From Candidatus Methanofilum arcanum (GTDB taxonomy: Archaea; Halobacteriota; Methanomicrobia; Methanomicrobiales; Methanospirillaceae): 36,324 nt of DNA. The translations under genes were made by a program, and so were the position numbers. Below, piece after piece: positions 8,950-19,187 of this stretch. Every line of letters starts with the position of its first letter. The stretch's first letter is position 1. The stretch is taken from positions 1 to 36,324 of the forward strand of contig JAITWW010000113.1 of NCBI GenBank assembly GCA_031285085.1, read 5' to 3'. Under the pieces are notes generated by a model, which ran no database searches, had not been told where the DNA came from, and saw only the letters and a list, made by a program, of their open reading frames with translations.

Positions 8950-9400
8950 GTAACAATCCTCTCGTTGGAAATATGATATGTATATCATGGTATCTCATGA
9001 AAGGCGAGGCATAGAAGCAATACGGGTGGATTGCCGGGGGACTGGCTGACATAACATGATTACCAGTCAGTGAATGAAGTGAACCTTTCAGTAATGATGG
9101 GGGGAAATGTATGAACGGGTGGGATCCCGAACGAGTCTGACTGCGATACGCGTCAGCTTGCAGGTCAGACCAATATGATACAGACAGCCATGTCACCACA
9201 CGCTGTAATGCAGACAAGAGTTAATGTGTTTTGAGTGCTGTTGTGTACACTTCACCTGTGAATCAGACCGGACATGTGTATGGCACCACCTGAATACTCC
9301 CAATACCTCTATTTCATACATTGATGAGTGCGTGCTTTATACCTTGTGAGTTATTTAAAAAATAGAAGTGCAAAAATTATTTTAAAAAACATCTTTTTTT
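8950..9400. ncRNA. Candidate structured RNA (hairpin-rich noncoding region; strand unresolved)
   Basis: Successive inverted repeats at 8973-8988, 9017-9034, 9040-9068, 9135-9170; no credible ORF; T-run near 9393-9401. Confidence 0.3.
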
Positions 9401-9883
9401 TAGATTCTGGTTCAATAAGAGATAATTGAGACGTCTTCCAAAGCCCTGTCTGGAAATGATGATATGCCATTTGTCTGACGCATTTGAGTCAGGACTCAAT
9501 GAGAATAATCTCATTTCACGATAGACGATGTTTCAACTGTACATGTTATTCCTTCCCAAAATGCGTTGATAATTTTCAACCTACGTCCCTCCTATGACAA
9601 ACCAAGGATGCGAGGCATGGCATCGACCTGTTCGACTTTTTGATATGCACAAAAACGGATTTCGTGACGAAATTGCTCTCGCGAGAAGGATTTACCTTCA
9701 TTCAAAATGGAATGAGATAGAAGATGAGATGAGATATTCATCACTTTTTTGGAAAAATTACTATTTTTTTATGTTTTACTTTGGTTGAAGCAAGTCATTT
9801 TTTATAGATTATGGATGGTGCCGCATTACATATACTGAAACCAGATACGAAATCATAAAATGAAAGAGAAAGGTAACATCATT

Positions 9884-10243
9884 TTATGCAGATGAAAACT
9901 TTTCAGCAACCAGTCCACCGATGGCTCCACCGATAAGAGCAAAGATCCCATTGTATAGTGCAAGCACAACGAGAGCAATCGTGCCAACAAGACCTACAAA
10001 CAATCCAAGAACACCAAGAAATGCAATTCCAAAGATAATGAATAAGGCAGAGATAACAAGTGCTCCAAAAATACCTGCAGCAAGCCCTACTTTCACCCCT
10101 CCTACTATTCCTTCCTTGAATAAGAATCCTGAAATAAACCCTCCAACCAATGGGCCTGGGAAAGGAAGAACAGATAAAATAAGCATCACAACAAAGCCTA
10201 TCAATGCTGACGGCCAAAATTCCATTTTTTCAACTATAACCAT
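9884..10243 (-). CDS. Small multi-TM protein, DUF5518-like
   Basis: 119 aa, Gly-rich TM helices (FPGPLVGGFISGFLFKEG..GGVKVGLAAGIFGAL). Confidence 0.6.
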   Translation of the reverse strand: MVIVEKMEFWPSALIGFVVMLILSVLPFPGPLVGGFISGFLFKEGIVGGVKVGLAAGIFGALVISALFIIFGIAFLGVLGLFVGLVGTIALVVLALYNGIFALIGGAIGGLVAEKFSSA

Positions 10244-10328
10244 AGTACTTAAGCTATTTCACAAGGTAAAAAAGATAGCCTACACAATTAAAAAGTAAAA
10301 TGAATAAATCACAGTACATTTCCAGGAA

Positions 10329-10817
10329 ATGCAAATGACATTCTTTTGTACTCAATGTGGAGAGTGTTGTACAACACTCGGTCTTGTGCATGTAATTGTG
10401 CAGCAGAACAAAGATAATGAGTTCGTGCTGCAAAATGAGTATACTGGACACCAAAGCATTGTTACTGTAGATCCTGACAAACATGAGTTCTTTTTAGATC
10501 AAAGCATATTTGAAATACATCCTGATTCATGTCCATTTTTCAGATTTCGAGAAAATGACAAAAAAGGGTACTGCACGTGTCACCTCACAAGGCCCCCAAT
10601 ATGCCGTGATTACAATTGCTGGAGAATTCTCATTCAGAACTCCACGGGTTCTAGAGTTGGAAGAGTTATGGGATGGAGACACCTCTGTGCAGAGGATGAA
10701 CATGTGAAAACCATATGGAGCAAACATGCACAAGAGCTTAGCAGCCTTCCTGATGAGGAGTGGGATAGGAGTGTAGTACGTCTCTTTCAGAGCTATGGAT
10801 ATCGAATTGTGGTCTAA
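10329..10817 (+). CDS. YkgJ-family cysteine cluster protein
   Basis: FFCTQCGECCTTLGLVHV N-terminus; CPFF...GYCTCHLTRPPICRDYNCW. Confidence 0.7.
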   Translation: MQMTFFCTQCGECCTTLGLVHVIVQQNKDNEFVLQNEYTGHQSIVTVDPDKHEFFLDQSIFEIHPDSCPFFRFRENDKKGYCTCHLTRPPICRDYNCWRILIQNSTGSRVGRVMGWRHLCAEDEHVKTIWSKHAQELSSLPDEEWDRSVVRLFQSYGYRIVV

Positions 10818-10970
10818 CCATGGCATCAAAAAAAGTTCCATATAATGTTTTGGTGCAAAGGGCACTTGAGAATGAAATGGAAATATAGGAAGTACAATTT
10901 TTGACTCAAGTAGAGAGATCGTATTTATTATGTTAGTTCGCAAACCATATGACACAACTCTCACTATGAG

Positions 10971-11867
10971 ATGGTGAATATCATGGCAGAAACAGAACAA
11001 AATCCCGCTGAATCATGTGATAATGTCTGCTCATCCTGTGAACATACAAAAACATGTTCATCAAACAAGGGGCAGGGTGGCCTTCCACCAAAAGCTGATA
11101 TTGATGTAAAACATGTAATCCTCGTACTTTCTGGGAAGGGAGGTGTTGGGAAGTCAACCGTTGCTGTCAACCTTGCATACGCTCTCTCAAACTATGGTCG
11201 TCAGGTAGGTCTTCTGGATCTGGACATCCATGGCCCAAACATCCCAAAAATGTTGGGTATTGAAGAACATGAGTTATTAGCTGAAGGAGACAAGATTGTC
11301 CCCGTTAAGATCACAGGCTCACTGAAAGTCGTATCAATGGCATTTCTCCTTCCATCACCAGATTCCCCAATTATTTGGCGTGGATCTATGAAGCATACAG
11401 TCATATCTCAGTTTTTAAGTGAAACAAAGTGGGGAACACTTGACTACCTTATCGTTGATCTTCCTCCAGGTACAGGAGATGAAGCATTATCAATTGTACA
11501 GCTCGCTCCAAACGTAGCAGGGGCTGTGATAGTAACCTCACCTCAAGATGTTTCAACTCTTGACAGTTCAAAAGCAATAAAATTTGCGGAGAAGTTGGAA
11601 GTACAGACAATTGGTATCGTTGAAAATATGTCTGGTCTTATCTGTCCACATTGTGGAGAAGAGGTTGATCTCTTTGGAAAAGGAGGTGGAGCAAAAATAG
11701 CAGAAGAGTACCAGATTCCCTTCCTTGGCAGCATTCCCTTAGATCCAGAAGTAAGAATCGCAGGTGATGATGGAAGACCGTACATCTTGCGCCACCAGGA
11801 TTCACCAACAAGAAAGGCAGTAGATCATGTCATGGAATCAATGATCAAGATTGTTGAACAATCATAA
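10971..11867 (+). CDS. Mrp/NBP35-family ATP-binding Fe-S carrier protein (start possibly 10983)
   Basis: GKGGVGKSTVAVNLAYALS deviant Walker A; LDYLIVDLPPGTGDEALS; N-terminal CDNVCSSCEHTKTC; ENMSGLICPHCG. Confidence 0.9.
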   Translation: MVNIMAETEQNPAESCDNVCSSCEHTKTCSSNKGQGGLPPKADIDVKHVILVLSGKGGVGKSTVAVNLAYALSNYGRQVGLLDLDIHGPNIPKMLGIEEHELLAEGDKIVPVKITGSLKVVSMAFLLPSPDSPIIWRGSMKHTVISQFLSETKWGTLDYLIVDLPPGTGDEALSIVQLAPNVAGAVIVTSPQDVSTLDSSKAIKFAEKLEVQTIGIVENMSGLICPHCGEEVDLFGKGGGAKIAEEYQIPFLGSIPLDPEVRIAGDDGRPYILRHQDSPTRKAVDHVMESMIKIVEQS

Positions 11868-13434
11868 TCCACCATCCACGTACATGATACCATACTCCGA
11901 TAGTCAAAGGAGAAGATGGATACATTTTGCATCAGATGTGAATACGATAGCTCAATTTATCGCTGTTGCTTCAAAGAAAAACCCATGTACCTACTTTTTT
12001 GTGGAATGTGGTGCAGGACATGCTTCAATCTTTTTTGAATGTTCAAAAGAGAATGTAAGCCAACAGGTCATAAACGAGATGCACACCATTGCAGAATCTT
12101 TTGGAATGCTTGATCTTGAAACAGCAGATGTATTCTCTTTGAAAGCACAATTCCCTCCTGTTGATGAGTTTTCAGCATCATTTTTCACATGCTGCAAAAC
12201 ACATCATCTCCTTCTTGGATCATGCATATATGATACACAAAAAGAAGGGAAAAGAGATCTCACTACATTGGAATGTACGTTCATTGGAAGAAAACATGAT
12301 CTCAACGCTTTTTTCGCTGAAATATCTAAGATGGACATAGAAGTCTTATCAATGGAACCTCTTGATGCAGTACATGACTATTCCTCAGCGATTCCATGGA
12401 CAATTGCATATCGTAACAAACTTGCTCATCTTCTCCCAGATGCTTCGAAAAGTGAGCTGACTGATCTCATCTGTGAATTTACACACATGGCTGAACAGAT
12501 GATTGCTCCAGAACGACCATTTCACTATTATATGGGTCAAGTACTTGAAAACGGAAACAGTCTTCGAAAAACATCGAAAGAAGGATTCTCTGCAGCTGTC
12601 CAGTGCATGACCATTACACCAGAGGTGACGCTGTTTTGTTTTCAGCTCCCTGGTGGAGGCAATATCTTTGTACTTCAATCTGAAGATGAACAGGTCATGA
12701 TTGATACAGGATATGGATGTTATTATCCTGATGTAAAAGAGATGTTTTCTTTTTATGGTCTTGATACCACAAAGTTCACAAAAATAGTTGTAACACATGG
12801 TGATGCAGATCACTGTGGAGCATCAGGATATTATCAATGCCCTGTCTATATGCACAAAGGAACCTATGATGTCATTCTCACAAATAATCGTGCACAGGGT
12901 TCTGTGGTAGAAGACTCAGTTCCAGAACAGGGCTATACAAGAATGATAAATCGACTTTCTGGTATGCATCCATCTTTGAATCCACATTTCTTCTCAGAGC
13001 CTCATGGTGAAACAGTAGAGGGGTTTTCCGTGCTTGAGACCATGAATATCGCTGGGCTTTCATTTCAGGTTCTTCTGAGTTGTGGAGGGCATCAGCATGG
13101 ACTTGTATATCTACTATGCCGTGAACAGGGGTTACTATTCACATCAGACACAATCTTAAATCTTGAGTACCTCCATGAAGAGCGCTCAGCATATAATCAA
13201 TTTGCAGTCTACTTTCTCACAACAGTGAATGTAAATCCTAAACTCGTGCGGCGTGAGCGTAAAGCATTACTTGCCCTTGCACAGACAGTAGATCGAGAGC
13301 GTAAAGAAAAAGGTATGTCCCCACTATGCATCTGTTGTGGGCATGGGCCATTATCTTATCTCGAAGGATCTCATGAGAGATCACGGCTGATCCCATGCAG
13401 CGAAGAGATTCAGTACATACCTCGATGCACATAG
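11851..13434 (+). CDS. Large metallo-beta-lactamase-fold protein with uncharacterised N-terminal domain
   Basis: IFVLQSEDEQVMIDTGYG...VTHGDADHCGASGYY...LLFTSDTILN...CICCGHGP; overlaps the mrp 3' end by 17 nt. Confidence 0.72.
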   Translation: MLNNHNPPSTYMIPYSDSQRRRWIHFASDVNTIAQFIAVASKKNPCTYFFVECGAGHASIFFECSKENVSQQVINEMHTIAESFGMLDLETADVFSLKAQFPPVDEFSASFFTCCKTHHLLLGSCIYDTQKEGKRDLTTLECTFIGRKHDLNAFFAEISKMDIEVLSMEPLDAVHDYSSAIPWTIAYRNKLAHLLPDASKSELTDLICEFTHMAEQMIAPERPFHYYMGQVLENGNSLRKTSKEGFSAAVQCMTITPEVTLFCFQLPGGGNIFVLQSEDEQVMIDTGYGCYYPDVKEMFSFYGLDTTKFTKIVVTHGDADHCGASGYYQCPVYMHKGTYDVILTNNRAQGSVVEDSVPEQGYTRMINRLSGMHPSLNPHFFSEPHGETVEGFSVLETMNIAGLSFQVLLSCGGHQHGLVYLLCREQGLLFTSDTILNLEYLHEERSAYNQFAVYFLTTVNVNPKLVRRERKALLALAQTVDRERKEKGMSPLCICCGHGPLSYLEGSHERSRLIPCSEEIQYIPRCT

Positions 13435-13585
13435 AAGTTGATGCAATAGAAGCTGCGCAAGAAGTGGAAATATTTTCATATTCTACTCACTATCGTCAGC
13501 TTAACACCACAACGACTAGAAAATAAGGGATTTTTGCGAAATAATTATACAGAGGTATTAAGTAAATAATAAAAACTGAATATAA

Positions 13586-16213
13586 TTATATGTCTTTTTC
13601 AGTTTGTGCTATTGTTACACACCAACCATTGGCATGGATAATATCAACTGCACTTCCTGCAACCTGATACTCAGATACAACCGTAAATGCATCTTTTGGC
13701 ACAGGAATCTCTTCATCATCAACTATAACTGTTTTTATTTCTGCAACGCTGTTTATATCTTGCTCTGAAATGGCTTTCATAAACCCTTTTGCTTTTCCAC
13801 GCAGTGCTGGGCCTATAATACTAAAGTTAAATGAAACAGATACTGCAACCTCAGTGAGCTGTACTTCTCCATGGGTAAAGGTCACTGGTGCATTGATGGC
13901 ATTCTCTACATCTCCTCCATCTTCGATTGCGATAGGAGTATAGACTGTGACATCTCCTAATGGTGCGTTTAATGCAACTCCCTTATCATGTTTATATCTT
14001 CGCACCTCTGCAACTATTGCAGATAACTGTGAACCAAGCTCCTGAGCATCTGGATTATGGTATGAGAAATCTGGCCACTTTTGGAAGTGTACTGAGTTTT
14101 TCGTGTTTGTTTCTGTAGTTGTGTATACGTGCAAGTGAGAGTAGAGTTCTTCTGCAAAGTATGGCATATATGGAGCAAGCAACCGGCATACCGTATCCAA
14201 TGTGATATGAATTGCAATACATGCCCCATCTCGCTCAGGACCTTCTCGGTATAATCTCCCCTTTACAAGTTCGATGTAATTATCTGCAAGAACATCCCAG
14301 CAGAACTCTTTTATTGATCGTAAGCCTTTGTCAAACTGGTAGGCCTCCATTGCAGCAGTTACCTCATCTACTGTTTTTGAAAGTTTGGTAAGGAGCCAGC
14401 GGTCAGCGAGCATCAGTGGGGCGTTTTGATCAAAGGGGTGTTTTTTAATCTGCATCAGAGCAAAACGTGCAATATTCCACATTTTTGTTTGGAATCTCCC
14501 AGCAGCGGTGATGTCATTTTTATTATAGACAATGTCAGATCCAGTTGCAGCACCGAGCGCTGCCCACTGACGCAGTGAGTCTGCACCATGTTCTTGGATG
14601 ATTGTCTCAGGAACAATTACATTTCCTCTACTCTTGCTCATTTTGAAACCGTCTTCACCAAGTACCATCCCGTTTATGAGAATCTGATCCCAGGGTTTTT
14701 GTCCAGTGAGAGAAACAGAGCGTAAAATTGTGTAAAAAGCCCATGTTCTGATAATATCGTGACCTTGTGGGCGAATTTGAGCAGGGAAGTAAGATTTTTC
14801 TCCATTTTCATTATAGTGTGTAACATACAATGCGGAGATAGAGGAATCCATCCAAGTATCCAGCACATCTGATTCTCCAACAAACTCCGTTGATCCACAG
14901 TCACAGACAGCTGGTGGCATCTCTGTCATCGGATCTACGGGAAGCCATGCGAGATCAGCGACAAGTGGCTTATGACATCCTTTACAGAACCAGACTGGAA
15001 TTGGTGTTGCAAAGATGCGTTGTCTTGAGATACACCAATCCCATTCCATCTGTGAGATCCAGTTCTCCATGCGTAAAAACATGTGCTCTGGGTACCATGA
15101 GACCTCATGTGCTGCGGCAAGTGATGCTTCTTTTGGAATTTTCGCAAACCATTGATGTTCAGAAAGAATTTCAATAGCTGTCTTACATCTCCAGCAAGTC
15201 CCAACTCGTTGTTCAAGAGGTTCTTGTCTTCGCAATATTCCTCGCATCTTCATCTCACTGATGATTGCAGCCTGGCATTCAGATGTTGTCATTCCTTCAT
15301 ATGGTCCTGCAAGTGCGGTCATATGTCCGTTCTTGTCAATAGCTTTTCGGAGAGGGAGGTTGTGCACTTTCCACCACACAACGTCCTGACGATCTCCAAA
15401 AGTACAGATCATAACCGCACCTGATCCAAATGCAGGATCAACAGCTTCATCAAAGATAACTGGAATCTGATGTTCAAAGATGGGAACTGTCAACTGTTTG
15501 CCTTTCCAGGAGGTGTATCTTTCATCTTTTGGATGCACTGCAACAGCAACACATGCACAGAGAAGTTCAGGTCGTGAGGTTGCGATCTCAACTCCATCAA
15601 AATTGAAGAAATTCAGTTTGGTGGTTCGTTCTTCATAACTCACTTCTGCAAGTGCAATTGCAGTTTCGCAGCGTGGGCAGAAATTTACCGGGTGATCACT
15701 TTGGTAAATCTGCCCATTTTTGTACATTTTGACAAATGATGCCTGTGTTTTTGAAAAATAGTTAGGCATCATGGTAATATATTCCTGGCTCCAATCAATA
15801 GAAAATCCCATTCTGCGCATGGTTTGGCGCATTTTTTCAATATTGGAAAGAGTCAGTTCGCGGCAGAGATTTCGAAACTCATTTCGTGGCAGATCATTTT
15901 TGGTAATGCCATGAATCTCTTCGACTTTTACTTCCGTAGGAAGCCCATGGCAATCCCATCCCTGAGGGAACATGACGTTATAGCCACGCATACGCTTGTA
16001 TCTGGCAATGAAATCAATATAGCACCAGTTAAAGGTGTTTCCAATATGAAATTCACCTGTTGGATAAGGAGGTGGAGTATCAATGATAAATTGTGGTTTT
16101 GATGGTTCATCTGGATTGAAGTACACATCTTCATCTCTCCACACATATTGCCAGCGCGTTTCACTCTCTTTAAAATCGTAGTTTTTTGGAAGATCTTGAT
16201 ATGACATTCTCAC
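13586..16213 (-). CDS. valS: Valyl-tRNA synthetase
   Basis: Class [16 protein letters not shown] (HIGH), [13 protein letters not shown] (KMSKS); [40 protein letters not shown]. Confidence 0.9.
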   Translation of the reverse strand: MRMSYQDLPKNYDFKESETRWQYVWRDEDVYFNPDEPSKPQFIIDTPPPYPTGEFHIGNTFNWCYIDFIARYKRMRGYNVMFPQGWDCHGLPTEVKVEEIHGITKNDLPRNEFRNLCRELTLSNIEKMRQTMRRMGFSIDWSQEYITMMPNYFSKTQASFVKMYKNGQIYQSDHPVNFCPRCETAIALAEVSYEERTTKLNFFNFDGVEIATSRPELLCACVAVAVHPKDERYTSWKGKQLTVPIFEHQIPVIFDEAVDPAFGSGAVMICTFGDRQDVVWWKVHNLPLRKAIDKNGHMTALAGPYEGMTTSECQAAIISEMKMRGILRRQEPLEQRVGTCWRCKTAIEILSEHQWFAKIPKEASLAAAHEVSWYPEHMFLRMENWISQMEWDWCISRQRIFATPIPVWFCKGCHKPLVADLAWLPVDPMTEMPPAVCDCGSTEFVGESDVLDTWMDSSISALYVTHYNENGEKSYFPAQIRPQGHDIIRTWAFYTILRSVSLTGQKPWDQILINGMVLGEDGFKMSKSRGNVIVPETIIQEHGADSLRQWAALGAATGSDIVYNKNDITAAGRFQTKMWNIARFALMQIKKHPFDQNAPLMLADRWLLTKLSKTVDEVTAAMEAYQFDKGLRSIKEFCWDVLADNYIELVKGRLYREGPERDGACIAIHITLDTVCRLLAPYMPYFAEELYSHLHVYTTTETNTKNSVHFQKWPDFSYHNPDAQELGSQLSAIVAEVRRYKHDKGVALNAPLGDVTVYTPIAIEDGGDVENAINAPVTFTHGEVQLTEVAVSVSFNFSIIGPALRGKAKGFMKAISEQDINSVAEIKTVIVDDEEIPVPKDAFTVVSEYQVAGSAVDIIHANGWCVTIAQTEKDI

Positions 16214-16339
16214 TATTAGTGTGCTGCACTATGTATTCATATAGTCGGATAGGAAGATGGTTGACTATCTATCTCTTTCTCAGTATCGTGTCTTGAACCG
16301 ATATTTCCTTCCTGTAACTTGCTTTTCCTTGTCTACTGT

Positions 16340-16615
16340 TTACTTTGGCCATGGTAGATCACCATCTGATGTACCAGAGACTTGTTGCAGTTCCTCATTT
16401 GTATAGGTAAAGAGATCTTCAATTTTTACATTGAAGTAGTACGCAATCCGAAATGCAAGACTTAATGATGGATCATACTTCTCTTTTTCGATGGCGAGAA
16501 TAGTTTGACGAGTAACACCAAGGGCCTGAGCGAGTTTTTCCTGTGTTAAATCGTGCATGGCACGAAACACTTTGATTCTATTCTTCACTTTCAAATCCCC
16601 CATACTTGTACGCAT
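16340..16615 (-). CDS. Xre-family HTH transcriptional regulator (start possibly 16603)
   Basis: KNRIKVFRAMHDLTQEKLAQALGVTRQTILAIEKEKYDPSLSLAFRIAYYFNVKIEDLF. Confidence 0.85.
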   Translation of the reverse strand: MRTSMGDLKVKNRIKVFRAMHDLTQEKLAQALGVTRQTILAIEKEKYDPSLSLAFRIAYYFNVKIEDLFTYTNEELQQVSGTSDGDLPWPK

Positions 16616-17018
16616 AGTAATATCGAAGAGCGGTGTATAGAAGAATCATCATGCACGGAAGGAGAAGGTACGATAGAGTAAAATTGGATACTATCTGCCC
16701 ACAAGGATGGTGAGGTAGAGTCAGGATAACTGCAACTCCTGAAAAAGCATATGCTGATACTAAAATAAGCACGATATGAAGAGTTCGTGTTGCTGCTTTT
16801 CCTACAATCAACTCAGTTCGTTCATCTTCCACAATCTCCTGAATCTGTGTTCGTGCGAGTGTGATAATAATTATTCCAATTATGAGGCCTATTGCACAGA
16901 TTATTGGAGAACGCACCGTTATTGCAAAGTAAAAGACAATCACTTCAAGAAGAGCTACTATCCCTATAATTGCTAAGAATCCGTTTTTATGAAGATGTTT
17001 ATTCATTGATATACACAC
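16578..17018 (-). CDS. DUF2178-like membrane protein
   Basis: Four predicted TM segments with TQIQEIVEDERTELIVGKAATRT; overlaps the HTH gene start. Confidence 0.7.
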   Translation of the reverse strand: MCISMNKHLHKNGFLAIIGIVALLEVIVFYFAITVRSPIICAIGLIIGIIIITLARTQIQEIVEDERTELIVGKAATRTLHIVLILVSAYAFSGVAVILTLPHHPCGQIVSNFTLSYLLLPCMMILLYTALRYYYAYKYGGFESEE

Positions 17019-17170
17019 GATTTATTTTATCTATTTATCTTTGTGAATTTTCCTGTTTTATCGTTACAATTTTTTGGAATAAAGGGAGTATATTATATTT
17101 TTATGTGAGTAGATTTTTTAAGATTTTAACGAGGCCTTTCGTTTTAGTGTTTTAGTATATGTGCAAAGAA

Positions 17171-17563
17171 TCACTCGGAAGATTCCTGGTTCTGATGAGC
17201 AAGTACGATCTCAATTACAGAGACACGCATCATGCCATCCTCGGTCTCAACCTCTTCGGTGCAGGTTGTAATCTGCTGCTTTTCAATCCGTGGCAAAAAC
17301 TTATGCAATGCAACTTCCACTGCATCAACCGCACGAGATATTGCCTTTCCACGACCACGAACGATAACCTCACTCTGTCCATTTTGAAACTGTGTTACAA
17401 TCGCAAGAACATAGTTCATAGTTGGTTTATTTCCAATAAAAACGATATTATCGGTAGAGATTGTATTTACATCTGAAGCGGAGGTCACCGTAGAATCTAC
17501 AATTACATCAGAATTCACAGTTTCCTCAGACATTGACTGCAATATTACCATTTCACCCTTCAA
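17171..17563 (-). CDS. albA: Alba-family DNA/RNA-binding protein with N-terminal extension
   Basis: [44 protein letters not shown]; start ambiguous (17563 or 17533). Confidence 0.88.
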   Translation of the reverse strand: MKGEMVILQSMSEETVNSDVIVDSTVTSASDVNTISTDNIVFIGNKPTMNYVLAIVTQFQNGQSEVIVRGRGKAISRAVDAVEVALHKFLPRIEKQQITTCTEEVETEDGMMRVSVIEIVLAHQNQESSE

Positions 17564-17572
17564 TCCACTGGG

Positions 17573-18592
17573 TCATAGATATTTCTTTTCCCTTAACAGC
17601 TCAGCATTTAAAATGGAAGCTCCAGCAGCTCCCCGAATTGTATTATGCCCCATAGCAATATATCGAAGTCCCTCTCTCACACGCCCAACAGAAACACTCA
17701 TTCCTCCACCTCGCATGCGATCAAGACGAGGTTGTGGGCGATTATCCTCCTCATGGTACAATAAAGACTTATCCGGCTGGGTTGGTAGTCCTGAAAATGG
17801 AGCTTTGTAAGACATAAACGCCTTTTTTGCCACCTCAACAGAGGCATCACACTCAGCCCAGACAGCCATCGTATGACCATCGATGACAGGCACACGGTGA
17901 CAACTTGCACTCACTGGAAATGACGCAAAAGAAACGGTTGAACCGTCAAAAGTTCCCATTATCTTACCAGTCTCATGTTCCATCTTCTCCTCCTCGGATC
18001 CAATATATGGAACGATATTATCAAGAATGCCCATGCCTGGTACCCCTTCAAATCCAGCGCCAGAGATTGCTTGCATTGTTGCAACCTTTACATCACGAAT
18101 ATGATATGGTTGCAGAGGAGCAAGAGAAAGAGTTAACATAATCGTTGAACAGTTCGGATTTGTCACAATAAAGCCATCATATCCATCTTTATCTCGTTGC
18201 AGATCGATAAGGCCAAGATGATCCCCATTTATCTCAGGCACAACAAGGGGAATATGATCAGACATGCGATGTGCACTGGCATTGCTACATACTCCCATAC
18301 CAGCTTTTGCACATGCAAGCTCAATCGAACCTGCAAGTTCCGCAGGGAGCGCGGAAAAAACAAGATCAAGGTCTTTTAAAGCGGAGATATCTGTATCAAC
18401 AACACGCTTATCAGCAAGAGATGTTGGAAAGGGAGAATCAAGTCTCCAGTTTACTGCCTCTGCATATCTTTTTCCTGCGCTACGCTTTGATGCGGTCAGA
18501 ACGGTAAGATCAAAATATGGGTGATCAGAAAGTAATTGTACAAATCGTTGACCTACTGCGCCGGTAGCACCAAGCACACCTACCGATATCAT
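17573..18592 (-). CDS. asd: Aspartate-semialdehyde dehydrogenase
   Basis: GATGAVGQRFVQLLSDHP, VTNPNCSTIMLTLSLAPL, QAISGAGFEGVPG. Confidence 0.93.
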   Translation of the reverse strand: MISVGVLGATGAVGQRFVQLLSDHPYFDLTVLTASKRSAGKRYAEAVNWRLDSPFPTSLADKRVVDTDISALKDLDLVFSALPAELAGSIELACAKAGMGVCSNASAHRMSDHIPLVVPEINGDHLGLIDLQRDKDGYDGFIVTNPNCSTIMLTLSLAPLQPYHIRDVKVATMQAISGAGFEGVPGMGILDNIVPYIGSEEEKMEHETGKIMGTFDGSTVSFASFPVSASCHRVPVIDGHTMAVWAECDASVEVAKKAFMSYKAPFSGLPTQPDKSLLYHEEDNRPQPRLDRMRGGGMSVSVGRVREGLRYIAMGHNTIRGAAGASILNAELLREKKYL

Positions 18593-18631
18593 ACTGTTTA
18601 GTTAGGTGGCAAATAGGAAAAAGAGTATGGG

Positions 18632-18805
18632 TTATTCCACTGAAATCGAGTCTGCAGGACAGACATCAACGCATGATCCACAATCAACACAGGCATCTGC
18701 ATCAACAGACGCAATCTCATTTTCAAGAACAATTGCTTCTGCAGGGCAGTCATCAACACATGCCCCACATCCAGTACATGAATCTTTATCAACAATAGCT
18801 ACCAT
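18632..18805 (-). CDS. 2x[4Fe-4S] ferredoxin (57 aa, absent from ORF track)
   Basis: MVAIVDKDSCTGCGACVDDCPAEAIVLENEIASVDADACVDCGSCVDVCPADSISVE*, two CxxCxxCxxxCP motifs. Confidence 0.93.
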   Translation of the reverse strand: MVAIVDKDSCTGCGACVDDCPAEAIVLENEIASVDADACVDCGSCVDVCPADSISVE

Positions 18806-18859
18806 GTTGTAACCTCGTAACCAATAATTTCACCATGCTAAATAGATATACATATCTAT

Positions 18860-19057
18860 TCAATCATATTTTCCTTTCAGATTATTCCATCCGGTATATC
18901 CACAATAAAAGCATCCAATACCTTCGCAATGGTGACATTTCTCTGCAGGATGCTTTACAAACACGTGTCCTGTTGCACCGCAAAAGGAACAGCCGTCTCC
19001 AGTACAGTGCTGGCACTCTACTTCATCATACACTGGCTTTGCTGCTCTGTTTGTCAT
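18860..19057 (-). CDS. Small zinc-ribbon-like protein (DnaJ-like CxxCxGxGCxxC repeats)
   Basis: VECQHCTGDGCSFCGATGHVFVKHPAEKCHHCEGIGCFYCGYTGW; eight cysteines in 65 aa. Confidence 0.7.
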   Translation of the reverse strand: MTNRAAKPVYDEVECQHCTGDGCSFCGATGHVFVKHPAEKCHHCEGIGCFYCGYTGWNNLKGKYD

Positions 19058-19187
19058 TATACTCTGTAGGTTGCGTATACATTCGAAGCTTTTGAAAAGA
19101 GGTAAGAGATCGGAAAAAAGATAGAAATAAGTGCACTTACTGGGGCCGAGTATATAGGTGGAGAATGCTTGAAAACTTCACTTCCTA

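Noticed and set aside
8942-9217. 91-aa minus-strand ORF in the hairpin-rich region
   Set aside because: No recognisable motifs or convincing initiation context; the overlapping inverted repeats suggest structured noncoding DNA.
8950-9400. RNase P RNA or SRP RNA
   Set aside because: Did not find the conserved GGAAAGUCC-type P4 element of RNase P or the GGAAGCAGC-type SRP domain IV motif.
9594-9788. 64-aa plus-strand ORF MTNQGCEAWHRPVRLFD...
   Set aside because: Has a possible RBS-like tccctcct context but no recognisable family and an aromatic-rich tail; not enough support to call a gene.
13586-16213. Annotation as isoleucyl- or leucyl-tRNA synthetase
   Set aside because: [51 protein letters not shown] and length (875 aa) fit archaeal ValRS better.
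18598-18795. 65-aa minus ORF listed in the track
   Set aside because: Out-of-frame reading of the real ferredoxin gene at 18632-18805.
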